A DNA stretch of 7,004 bases from UBA5216 sp963924885. GTDB taxonomy: Bacteria; Pseudomonadota; Gammaproteobacteria; Burkholderiales; SG8-41. Below are positions 1 to 5,344 of the stretch, in pieces. The stretch lies in contig CAWUUY010000310.1 of NCBI GenBank assembly GCA_963924885.1, positions 1 through 7,004 of the forward strand. The letters are read 5' to 3'. Each line of letters starts with the position of its first letter. Position 1 is the first letter of the stretch. The notes under the pieces were generated by a model. The model was not told the DNA's origin. It did not search any database and saw nothing but the letters and a program-made list of their open reading frames with translations. The position numbers and the translations under genes are program-made.

Positions 1-261
1 GCCAAAGAAGCGGGCTTTCCCGACATGGAAAAAATCGTCGGCTGGACCGCGCTGATGGGGCCGGCAGGTTTGCCCAAACCCATCGTGGCCAAGTGGGCGG
101 ATGTATTTCAGAAACTTTCCAAAGACCCAGATTGGCAAGCAGGTAACGCGCGCATCGGCGGCATATCCGCGATCCGTTCGCCGATGGAAACCGAAAAATA
201 TGTGCGGGAGCAGTATGAGATGTATAGCAAGTTGGCGGCGGCTTTGGGGATGCGGCAGTAA
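1..261 (+). CDS. Bug/TctC-family TTT transporter substrate-binding protein, 3' end only
   Basis: The reading frame is open from base 1 and ends at TAA 259-261, giving the last 86 residues of a protein whose start lies outside the window. The segment GWTALMGPAGLPKPIVAKW, followed by a helical stretch with KDPDW and a closing amphipathic helix (EKYVREQYEMYSKLAAALG), matches the C-terminal lobe of Bug proteins. These are periplasmic solute receptors of tripartite tricarboxylate transporters, and they typically carry a 'GW.G..APAG.P..IV..' motif followed by '..DP....' and an ending 'E...W..lik..Gi'. Family members bind small carboxylates, aromatic acids, amino acids or nicotinate-like compounds in the periplasm. 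The ligand cannot be deduced from this end. Its position upstream of a catabolic-looking gene set suggests it delivers that pathway's substrate, which is inference. Bug genes are often found without their membrane partners. The family call is firm and the specificity is unknown. Confidence 0.87.
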   Translation, partial: AKEAGFPDMEKIVGWTALMGPAGLPKPIVAKWADVFQKLSKDPDWQAGNARIGGISAIRSPMETEKYVREQYEMYSKLAAALGMRQ

Positions 262-285
262 GGCGGGATTGATGCTTACGAAGCG

Positions 286-305
286 GGCGCAATCCCTTTT
301 GCGCC
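286..305 (+). terminator. possible stem-loop after the Bug gene
   Basis: GGCGCAA (286-292) can pair with TTGCGCC (299-305) across a six-base loop, 25 bases after the stop of the solute-binding protein. No T-run follows, so this is not a classical intrinsic terminator. It could be a weak or Rho-assisted 3' end, a transcript-stabilising hairpin, or chance in GC-rich DNA. Confidence 0.25.
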
Positions 306-347
306 GCAGGTATTAAGACAACGATAGATAGAGGAAAAGCACGCATC

Positions 348-566
348 ATGGCGCCTGTTACAACGCTGACTGCCAAAGGCCGGATCACTATCCCCAAGGA
401 AATCCGGGATGGCCTCTTTATGAGGTCTGGCGACCGGATGACATTTACCCTAATGCCCGACGGCACCGTCGTGATGCGAGTCAAAAACAAAAGCGTGACG
501 CAACTTGCGGGCCTTCTGTTCAAGAAAGGACGAAAGCCTGTTTCAATTGCACGAATGTCACCGTAA
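348..566 (+). CDS. AbrB/MazE/SpoVT-type DNA-binding protein, orphan
   Basis: This 72-residue protein has a clear swapped-hairpin (AbrB/MazE) domain over residues 4-46. The signature TTLTAKGRITIPKEIR is followed by a hydrophobic turn, SGDRMTF and a strand ending in GTVVMRV. Such proteins dimerise and bind operator DNA, either as antitoxins of type II toxin-antitoxin pairs (usually with a VapC/PIN or MazF toxin) or as stand-alone regulators. The tail, with LAGLL and KGRKPVSIARM, resembles the segment that in many VapB-like antitoxins leads into a toxin-binding 'EEMD.AI' helix, but here it stops almost at once after KPVSI. The start ATG is preceded by GAGGAAAAG at 331-339. No toxin gene follows: the next gene, after 86 bases, is a metabolic enzyme. 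It is either a decayed antitoxin or a local regulator of the flanking transport/catabolic genes. The domain call is strong and the role is open. Confidence 0.88.
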   Translation: MAPVTTLTAKGRITIPKEIRDGLFMRSGDRMTFTLMPDGTVVMRVKNKSVTQLAGLLFKKGRKPVSIARMSP

Positions 567-652
567 CTTGCACCCTCGCTACATTGTCCGAACCCGTCTT
601 TTCGCGAACATCCCGCTCAAGGTAGTATCCCAACTTTTCCTCAGGAGCCGCT

Positions 653-2359
653 ATGCCCAAAATGACAGGCGCACGCTTATTTGCCGAGATGATGCGCGAT
701 TACGAGGTGTCGCATATATTTTTCGTCCCGGCGTTCATGTTGAAGTCGTTTGCCGAGATGGAGGACATGCCGATTGCGCGGGTGATGGTGCATGGCGAAA
801 AGGCGGCGGCTTACATGGCGGACGGCTACGCACGTTCCAGCGGCAAGCCCGGCGTGTGCATGGCGCAGATGATCGGCGCGTCGAATCTGGCGGCTGGGAT
901 TCGTGATGCGCACATGGCGGGGTCACCGGTGATCGCGATTACCGGCGGGCCGGCGCCGGCATCACGCTACCGGCATGCGTATCAGGAAGTCGATGACATT
1001 ACGCAGTTTGACGCCGTGACCAAGTTCAATGCGCAGGTGGATGCGGTGACTCGCTTGCCGGATTTAACGCGGCAGGCGTTTCGCGTGGCGACTTCCGGGG
1101 CGCCGGGGCCGGTGCATTTGCGGATACAGGGGCATTTGGGACAGTTGACCGAAGGCGAGGCGGAACTCGATCCGATGATCGAGGCGAAATACAAACGCAC
1201 GCCGCCGTTTCGCTCCGAGCCTGACATGCAGCATGTCAACGACGCGTTGGCGTTGCTGGCGTCCGCGCAGCGCCCGGTGATCGTTGCCGGCGGCGGGGTG
1301 ATGACTTCCAGTTCGCAAGCCGAATTGATCGCGCTGGCGGAAAAACTCAACATCCCCGTGGCCACTTCACTCAACGCGAAGGCCGTGATGATCGATCATC
1401 ATCCGCTCAACGTGGGTGTGCCGGGCGCGTATTCGCGCGACTGCGCCAACCGCACGCTCGCCGAGGCCGACGTGGTGCTGTTCGTTGGCAGCCACACCGG
1501 CGGACAGGTCACCAATAACTGGATGTTTCCGCCGGCGGGCACCAAAGTCATTCAGTTGGATATCAACCCCGATGAACTCGGCCGTAATTATCCGAACGCA
1601 GTGTCGATATTGGGCGACGCCAAGCTGGGTTTACAACGCCTCGTCGAAAACGCCAAGCCGAAAGCGGCGACGGAGTGGACCAAGCGCGCGCAGCAATTTG
1701 TCGCCGAGTGGCGGCGCGAAAATTCTGAAATGCGCAACGCCGATGTCGCACCGATACGCCCGGAGCGCATTTGCAAGGAGATTTCCGATGCGCTGCCGCC
1801 GGACGGCATTGTGGTTTCCGACACCGGCCACGCGGGCATCTGGACGGCGCGCTTTATTGAATTGACGTATCCGGGACAACGCTACTACCGCACGGCGGGT
1901 TCGCTGGGCTGGGGCTTCCCGGCGGCGTTGGGCGTCAAATGCGCCAACCCGGACAAGGCGGTGGTATGTTTTACTGGTGATGGCGGGTTTTATTATCACA
2001 TCGGCGAGCTTGAAACCGCGCGCCGTCATAACATCAACGCGGTGATCGTGGTCAACAACAACAGTGCGCTGAATCAGGAGATTCGCCTGAACGACATAGC
2101 CTACGGCGGCAAGCAGCGCGGGCGCGCCGAGGAGATGTGGCGCTTCCCGGAGGTCAACTTCGCCAAGGTGGCGGAGTCGTTCGGCTGTATCGGCATACGG
2201 GTGGAGAAACCGGGCGATCTCGCTGATGCGTTAAAGCGCGCGATTGCGATGAACAAGCCGGTGGTGGTGGATGTGGGCACCGATATGTATGCGATTGCGC
2301 CGCACCCGTGGACAGCCACCGGGCGAGATTTTCATTCGTACCAGAAGACGGGGGCTTGA
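653..2359 (+). CDS. thiamine diphosphate-dependent enzyme, acetolactate synthase/decarboxylase superfamily
   Basis: This 568-residue protein has the usual superfamily length and three-domain order. An N-terminal pyrimidine-binding domain spans about residues 1-170. It contains the ylide-forming glutamate E49 in VMVHGEKAAAYMADGYAR. A central Rossmann-like domain spans about 190-330, with RPVIVAGGGV from residue 207 and DINPDE at 303-308. A C-terminal diphosphate-binding domain spans about 385-540, with the metal/ThDP motif GDG at 442-444 and NN at 469-470. Family members cleave or join C-C bonds next to a carbonyl (2-oxo acid decarboxylases, acetolactate and sulfoacetaldehyde-type synthases, oxalyl-CoA and benzoylformate decarboxylases), as cytoplasmic dimers or tetramers. 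The sequence does not let me choose among them. Anabolic ilvB is unlikely, because no ilvN/ilvH regulatory subunit gene is adjacent. The loop that is normally 'VFG.PG' reads IFFVPAFML here (about 22-30), and the usual 'RHE' before E49 is HGE. The start is supported by AGGAG at 643-647, five bases before ATG. The next gene begins one base after its stop. Confidence 0.9.
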   Translation: MPKMTGARLFAEMMRDYEVSHIFFVPAFMLKSFAEMEDMPIARVMVHGEKAAAYMADGYARSSGKPGVCMAQMIGASNLAAGIRDAHMAGSPVIAITGGPAPASRYRHAYQEVDDITQFDAVTKFNAQVDAVTRLPDLTRQAFRVATSGAPGPVHLRIQGHLGQLTEGEAELDPMIEAKYKRTPPFRSEPDMQHVNDALALLASAQRPVIVAGGGVMTSSSQAELIALAEKLNIPVATSLNAKAVMIDHHPLNVGVPGAYSRDCANRTLAEADVVLFVGSHTGGQVTNNWMFPPAGTKVIQLDINPDELGRNYPNAVSILGDAKLGLQRLVENAKPKAATEWTKRAQQFVAEWRRENSEMRNADVAPIRPERICKEISDALPPDGIVVSDTGHAGIWTARFIELTYPGQRYYRTAGSLGWGFPAALGVKCANPDKAVVCFTGDGGFYYHIGELETARRHNINAVIVVNNNSALNQEIRLNDIAYGGKQRGRAEEMWRFPEVNFAKVAESFGCIGIRVEKPGDLADALKRAIAMNKPVVVDVGTDMYAIAPHPWTATGRDFHSYQKTGA

Positions 2360-2360
2360 T

Positions 2361-3146
2361 ATGGGCGGTTTCGCAATAGCTGAAGATCGCGCGTACTGGA
2401 TCAGTTGGTTCAATCTGCCGGAATCCGTTTCCGATGTGGCGCGGCATGATTTTTTGACCTGGGCGTATGAGGTGTATGTGCACAGGGTGCTGGCGCGCGA
2501 TGGCCTGTTGTGGGGCGCGTTGTATGCGTCGCAGCCCACCGGCAGTTTCACGCCGCTGGGTGGCGGCGGGCGCATCAGCCATAAGAAAAATCCCAAAGGC
2601 GTGCCCGTCGGCGACCGTTACATCATGATGTTCGGCGCGATGGATGCCTACGTGCTGGCCGACCCGACGGCGGACGAGTTTCACGAGAACTTCAACAAGG
2701 CGGACAGCAAAATGCTGGCGCTGCGCACCGACGAGCGCCGCAATATCATGATGGAAGAGGCGCGCATCGAAGGGCCGGGCATTATCGAAAACACGCCGGA
2801 GATGGCGCCCGCTCCGGCCATACAGCTCGGCAGTTTTAACGCGGGTAACTGGGCGGACGAGGGAGAAATGGCGGTATGGTACGCGCGCTGGCGTTTGCCG
2901 TCGCTGATGGGATTGCCGGGCGTGGTGCGCGTGCGCAAACTGGTTTCAGTCGCGGGCTGGGCCAAGCATGCGTGTTTTTATGAATTCACCTCGTTGGCGG
3001 CGCGCGAAGAACATTTCGTGCATTACGAACGGCCCAACAAGAAAATGGTGAAATGGTCCACCGACGTGGTGCGCGACACGGTGCATGCGCCGGGTTCGGC
3101 CAATATCGCGAGCAGGATGTTTTATATATTAAAAACAAAGAGTTAG
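2361..3146 (+). CDS. hypothetical protein, predicted tandem ferredoxin-like (EthD/Dabb-type) domains
   Basis: This 261-residue protein starts at the ATG one base after the stop of the ThDP enzyme. Upstream in-frame starts lie within that gene and are less likely. I do not recognise a named family. Two halves look like diverged copies of a dimeric alpha+beta-barrel unit. Residues 14-57 (ISWFNLP, then DFLTWAYEVYVHRVL, then LLWGALYAS) correspond to residues 156-197 (LGSFNAG, then VWYARWRLPSLMGLPGVVRV, then KLVSV). Each half is followed by a short strand and helix (YIMMFGAMDAYV...DEFHENF and KHACFYEFTSLAAREEHF). The 'WY..W..P.L..LPGV....' pattern is typical of EthD-like and related stress/monooxygenase-fold proteins, which act in the catabolism of aromatic or ether compounds, often as small enzymes or accessory factors. 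There is no signal peptide or membrane segment, so it is probably cytoplasmic. The 1-base gap implies translational coupling and a role in the same pathway. Fold assignment is inference and the function is unknown. Confidence 0.8.
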   Translation: MGGFAIAEDRAYWISWFNLPESVSDVARHDFLTWAYEVYVHRVLARDGLLWGALYASQPTGSFTPLGGGGRISHKKNPKGVPVGDRYIMMFGAMDAYVLADPTADEFHENFNKADSKMLALRTDERRNIMMEEARIEGPGIIENTPEMAPAPAIQLGSFNAGNWADEGEMAVWYARWRLPSLMGLPGVVRVRKLVSVAGWAKHACFYEFTSLAAREEHFVHYERPNKKMVKWSTDVVRDTVHAPGSANIASRMFYILKTKS

Positions 3147-3154
3147 CGTTTATT
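3130..3154 (+). repeat. AT-rich direct repeat, copy 1
   Basis: Bases 3130-3154 align with 4591-4614 at 22 of 25 columns (two substitutions and one 1-base gap). The shared core is TAAAAACAAA, then AGTTA, CGT and TATT. This copy covers the stop codon of the 261-residue protein and ends 16 bases before the cupin ATG. It is markedly AT-rich against its surroundings. Confidence 0.55.
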
Positions 3155-3160
3155 GTCTTC

Positions 3161-3164
3161 GGAG
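3161..3164 (+). promoter_or_regulatory. ribosome binding site that fixes the cupin start
   Basis: GGAG at 3161-3164 lies six bases before ATG 3171. This favours ATG 3171 over the in-frame TTG at 3153, which has no comparable site and would begin seven bases after the previous stop. Confidence 0.75.
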
Positions 3165-3170
3165 AAAAAA

Positions 3171-3854
3171 ATGCCGCAGTGGGAACACCAAGCAGGATTC
3201 GAGATCGTTCGCGTCGCGCAGATTGAATGGGAAGACCGTCGCAACGTCGATAACTGGCCGAGCCGCGCGGGCATGTACTGCGACGACAAGGCGCTGCAAC
3301 TGTGCATACGCCTGATTGATTATCCGAAAGGTTCGACCGAGCCGCGCCACGTGCATGGCGGCATGCACGCGACCACGGTGTTGAAGCATCACACGGTCGT
3401 TGATGGCGTGACGTTGCGTCCGCTGGATGTGGTGCTGGGGCCATCGAACGAGCCGCACGGGCCGCTGCATTACCCGGATAGCTGCCAGTTGCTCTCCGCG
3501 TTTCAGGGCAGTTATTTTCACAGCGAAGTCGAAAAGCTGTCGGGTGAAAAGCAGTACCGGCTGATCCAGCAGGAATCATTGCCGTGGGAGCCGGGTGCGA
3601 ACGGCGAGCAGATCAAAACCCTGGTCGATCGCGGTTGCGGGCGGCTGCTGGTGCAGGCGATTAAGTTCGCGCCCAGTGGCGTGATGCCCGCCAAGTCCTA
3701 CGGCAACCTGCATTCGGCGCTGATCGCGTTCGGCGGGGCCGAGGTCGATGGCGTTGCGTTGGGCGAATGGGATTTTCTGCGGATGATGGATGCGGCGCAT
3801 GGCGCGGTGACGTTTCCGCAGGGGGCGACGCTGCTGGCGCTGACCATGCGGTGA
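3171..3854 (+). CDS. two-domain cupin protein
   Basis: This 227-residue protein, read from ATG 3171, contains two cupin units. The first, about residues 44-111, has H60-x-H62-x3-H66 and, after VDGVTL, a PHG motif with H96. The usual motif-1 glutamate is replaced by H66, so a four-histidine metal site is likely. The second, about residues 160-226, repeats the pattern (P173, then G178 and H181, VDGVAL, AHG with H210, and a closing strand LLALTM). The equivalents of H60 and H62 are K175 and Y177, so it has probably lost its metal. Metal-containing cupins include dioxygenases, isomerases, decarboxylases and lyases of small organic acids, and also sensor domains. There is no export signal, so it is probably cytoplasmic. 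The gene begins 24 bases after the preceding one and probably belongs to the same transcript as the ThDP enzyme. The fold is clear from motifs and the reaction is unknown. Confidence 0.82.
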   Translation: MPQWEHQAGFEIVRVAQIEWEDRRNVDNWPSRAGMYCDDKALQLCIRLIDYPKGSTEPRHVHGGMHATTVLKHHTVVDGVTLRPLDVVLGPSNEPHGPLHYPDSCQLLSAFQGSYFHSEVEKLSGEKQYRLIQQESLPWEPGANGEQIKTLVDRGCGRLLVQAIKFAPSGVMPAKSYGNLHSALIAFGGAEVDGVALGEWDFLRMMDAAHGAVTFPQGATLLALTMR

Positions 3855-3897
3855 GCAAATCCCGTGGATTGATTGATCGGCATGACGGTTGAGCGGT

Positions 3898-4521
3898 ATG
3901 GCGCAGTACATCGAAATTCACCCGGTCGATCCCCAGCCGCGCCTGATCGCGCAGGCCGCGCGCATCGTGCGCGATGGCGGGGTGATCGTGTATCCGACCG
4001 ATTCGTGTTACGCGCTAGGTTGCCACATCGGCGACAAGGTGGCAATGGAGCGCCTGCGCGTGATTCGTCAGGTGGATGAGAAGCATCATTTTTCGCTGGT
4101 ATGCCGCGATCTCTCCGAGATTGCCACCTACGCCAAGGTGGATAACCAGCAGTATCGTTTGCTCAAGGCGGCCACGCCCGGCTGCTACGCGTTTATTCTG
4201 GAAGCCACGCGCGAAGTGCCCAAGCGTTTGCAGCATCCAAGTCGGCGCACCATCGGCCTGCGCATACCCGATCATCCGGTGGTGCGCGCGCTGCTGGCGG
4301 AAATGGGCGAGCCACTGCTGTCATCGACATTGACCATGCCCGGCGAGGACGTGCCGCTGAACGACCCGGAGGAATTCCGTGAACGGATCGAGCATCAGGT
4401 GGATCTGATACTCGACGCGGGTTCGTGCGGCATCGAGCCGACGACCATTGTGAATCTCACCGGGCCCGTGCCGGTGATCACGCGCGTGGGCAAGGGCGCT
4501 ACGGCCATCTTCGGTGTGTGA
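3898..4521 (+). CDS. yciO: YciO family protein (Sua5/YrdC/YciO superfamily)
   Basis: This 207-residue protein is co-linear with E. coli YciO as I remember it. The N-terminus MAQYIEIHPVDPQPRLI fits YciO without a gap, which selects ATG 3898 over the in-frame TTG at 3889. Visible conserved blocks are GGVIVYPTDSCYALGC (28-42), MERLRVIRQ (50-58), HHFSLVCRDLSEI (63-75), the glycine-containing TPGCYAFIL (93-101), RTIGLRIPDHP (117-127), LLSSTLTMPGED (140-151), and PTTIVNLT (181-188). The superfamily includes the threonylcarbamoyl-AMP synthases TsaC/Sua5, which act in tRNA t6A37 biosynthesis in the cytoplasm. YciO is a paralogue that lacks the typical KxR...SxN signature of those enzymes and, as I recall, does not substitute well for them in E. 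coli, so its physiological role is unsettled. Automatic annotation often calls it L-threonylcarbamoyladenylate synthase. It starts 43 bases after the cupin stop with only a weak ribosome site (GAGCGG). It is probably the first gene of the conserved housekeeping block. Confidence 0.93.
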   Translation: MAQYIEIHPVDPQPRLIAQAARIVRDGGVIVYPTDSCYALGCHIGDKVAMERLRVIRQVDEKHHFSLVCRDLSEIATYAKVDNQQYRLLKAATPGCYAFILEATREVPKRLQHPSRRTIGLRIPDHPVVRALLAEMGEPLLSSTLTMPGEDVPLNDPEEFRERIEHQVDLILDAGSCGIEPTTIVNLTGPVPVITRVGKGATAIFGV

Positions 4522-4522
4522 A

Positions 4523-4569
4523 GTGCGGTTGCGTTACACTCGGCGTTCTTCGCGCTTGCGCGACCGCAC
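4523..4569 (+). other. imperfect inverted repeat after yciO, with an alternative nested hairpin
   Basis: GTGCGGTTGCG (4523-4533) can pair with CGCGACCGCAC (4559-4569): eleven pairs, one of them G-U, starting two bases after the yciO stop. A second perfect hairpin, TCGCGC (4550-4555) with GCGCGA (4558-4563), uses part of the same 3' arm, so the two structures exclude each other. No T-tract follows. It may end or stabilise the yciO transcript or act in the leader of the next gene. The loop sizes are unusual for a simple terminator (25 bases for the long stem, 2 for the short one). Confidence 0.4.
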
Positions 4570-4585
4570 GCCCTATGAAATATTA

Positions 4586-4614
4586 TTCAATAAAAACAAA
4601 TAGTTACGTATATT
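4586..4614 (+). promoter_or_regulatory. candidate sigma-70-like promoter for the protease-trpS pair
   Basis: TTCAAT (4586-4591) and TATATT (4609-4614) are separated by 17 bases. The -10 element matches the consensus at five of six positions and the -35 at three of six. It lies in an AT-rich island within otherwise GC-rich DNA, 25 bases before the protease ATG, so the leader would be very short. It overlaps copy 2 of the AT-rich repeat. Confidence 0.35.
4591..4614 (+). repeat. AT-rich direct repeat, copy 2
   Basis: This is the second copy of the sequence at 3130-3154 (22 of 25 aligned columns identical), lying 25 bases before the M50 protease start. Both copies sit just upstream of a gene start on the same strand. 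That is compatible with a shared regulatory element, although AT-rich composition makes chance similarity more likely. Confidence 0.55.
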
Positions 4615-4639
4615 CCTGCTGCGTAACGGCGAGGCGCGC

Positions 4640-5341
4640 ATGGAACTGAGCGTGATTCAGGTGATTGCGATTTACGCGCTGCCGGTGATTTTTGCGATCA
4701 CCCTGCACGAAGCCGCGCACGCCTATGCCGCCAAGTATTTCGGTGATCTCACCGCGTATTCGCAGGGGCGCGTGAGTCTGAATCCGCTTAAGCACATTGA
4801 TCCGATCGGCACGGTGGCGTTGCCGTTGCTGTTGCTGGCGCTGTCCAAATTATTCGGCGGCGGCTTCATCTTCGGCTGGGCCAAACCGGTGCCGGTGAAT
4901 TTCGGCAACCTGCGCAACCCCAAGCGCCACATGCTGTGGGTGGCGGCGGCGGGACCAGCGGCGAATCTGGTGATGGCGATTTTCTGGTTGCTGATGGTGA
5001 AGCTGGCGATGAGCGACATCGCGGGATCGTTCTCGGTGCCGCTGGCGCTGATGGGCGCGGCGGGCATCATGGTCAACGCCATTTTCATGGTGTTGAACCT
5101 GCTGCCGATTCCGCCGCTCGACGGCGGACGCATCGTGGTAAGCCTGCTGCCGCACCGCCAAGCGTACCAGTTTTCGCGGATAGAGCCCTATGGTTTTTTT
5201 ATCATCCTCGCGTTGCTGTTCACCAAGGTGCTTGACGTGGTGATGTGGCCGCTGGTGACGGTGACCATACAATTCGTTGCCGCCATCGGCGATGTTGAAG
5301 TGCTTGACCTTTATCGACTTTTGAAACTGCTGTCCAAATAA
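4640..5341 (+). CDS. site-2 protease (M50) family membrane metalloprotease
   Basis: This 233-residue integral membrane protein has the zinc-binding motif HEAAH (H23, E24, H27) in its first hydrophobic helix. The third ligand is D161 in NLLPIPPLDGG (153-163). Together these form the HExxH...N-x2-P-x4-DG pair that defines site-2 proteases, which cleave substrates within the membrane. Hydrophobic segments are visible at about 7-28, 56-72, 98-120, 132-155 and 184-208. The loop with GWAKPVPVN (79-87) and the conserved GP(A)AN (105-109) match the small M50B subgroup that lacks PDZ and CBS domains. Members of this subgroup are widespread, often sit next to trpS in Betaproteobacteria, and mostly have no known substrate. 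The start is supported by GAGG at 4631-4634, five bases upstream. All catalytic residues are present. The trpS start is three bases after its stop, so the two are probably co-translated. Confidence 0.93.
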   Translation: MELSVIQVIAIYALPVIFAITLHEAAHAYAAKYFGDLTAYSQGRVSLNPLKHIDPIGTVALPLLLLALSKLFGGGFIFGWAKPVPVNFGNLRNPKRHMLWVAAAGPAANLVMAIFWLLMVKLAMSDIAGSFSVPLALMGAAGIMVNAIFMVLNLLPIPPLDGGRIVVSLLPHRQAYQFSRIEPYGFFIILALLFTKVLDVVMWPLVTVTIQFVAAIGDVEVLDLYRLLKLLSK

Positions 5342-5344
5342 CCT

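Noticed and set aside
483..491. Third copy of the AT-rich repeat core (AAAAACAAA) within abrB
   Set aside because: Only nine bases match and they encode Lys-Asn-Lys in the expected reading frame. The similarity does not extend into the rest of the repeat.
568..652. Promoter for the ThDP gene, with TTGCAC (568-573) or TTGTCC (584-589) as -35
   Set aside because: No acceptable -10 element occurs at 16-18 bases from either hexamer, so no promoter is claimed although one may exist.
505..906. 133-residue plus-strand frame overlapping abrB and the ThDP gene
   Set aside because: It runs in another frame through both well-supported genes, has no family features, and its Arg/Gly/His-rich content is typical of an out-of-frame shadow.
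949..960. Perfect 12-base palindrome GCCGGCGCCGGC
   Set aside because: It falls inside the ThDP gene and encodes Gly-Pro-Ala-Pro-Ala residues of the expected protein. GC-rich codons explain it.
3153..3170. TTG 3153 as start of the cupin gene
   Set aside because: ATG 3171 has a well-placed GGAG at six bases, while the TTG would add six residues without a ribosome site.
2986..3579. Long minus-strand open frames opposite the real genes (for example 2986-3579, 2154-2684, 6110-6679)
   Set aside because: They lie antisense to well-supported genes, carry no recognisable domains, are rich in Arg, His and Pro, and are expected in GC-rich coding DNA.
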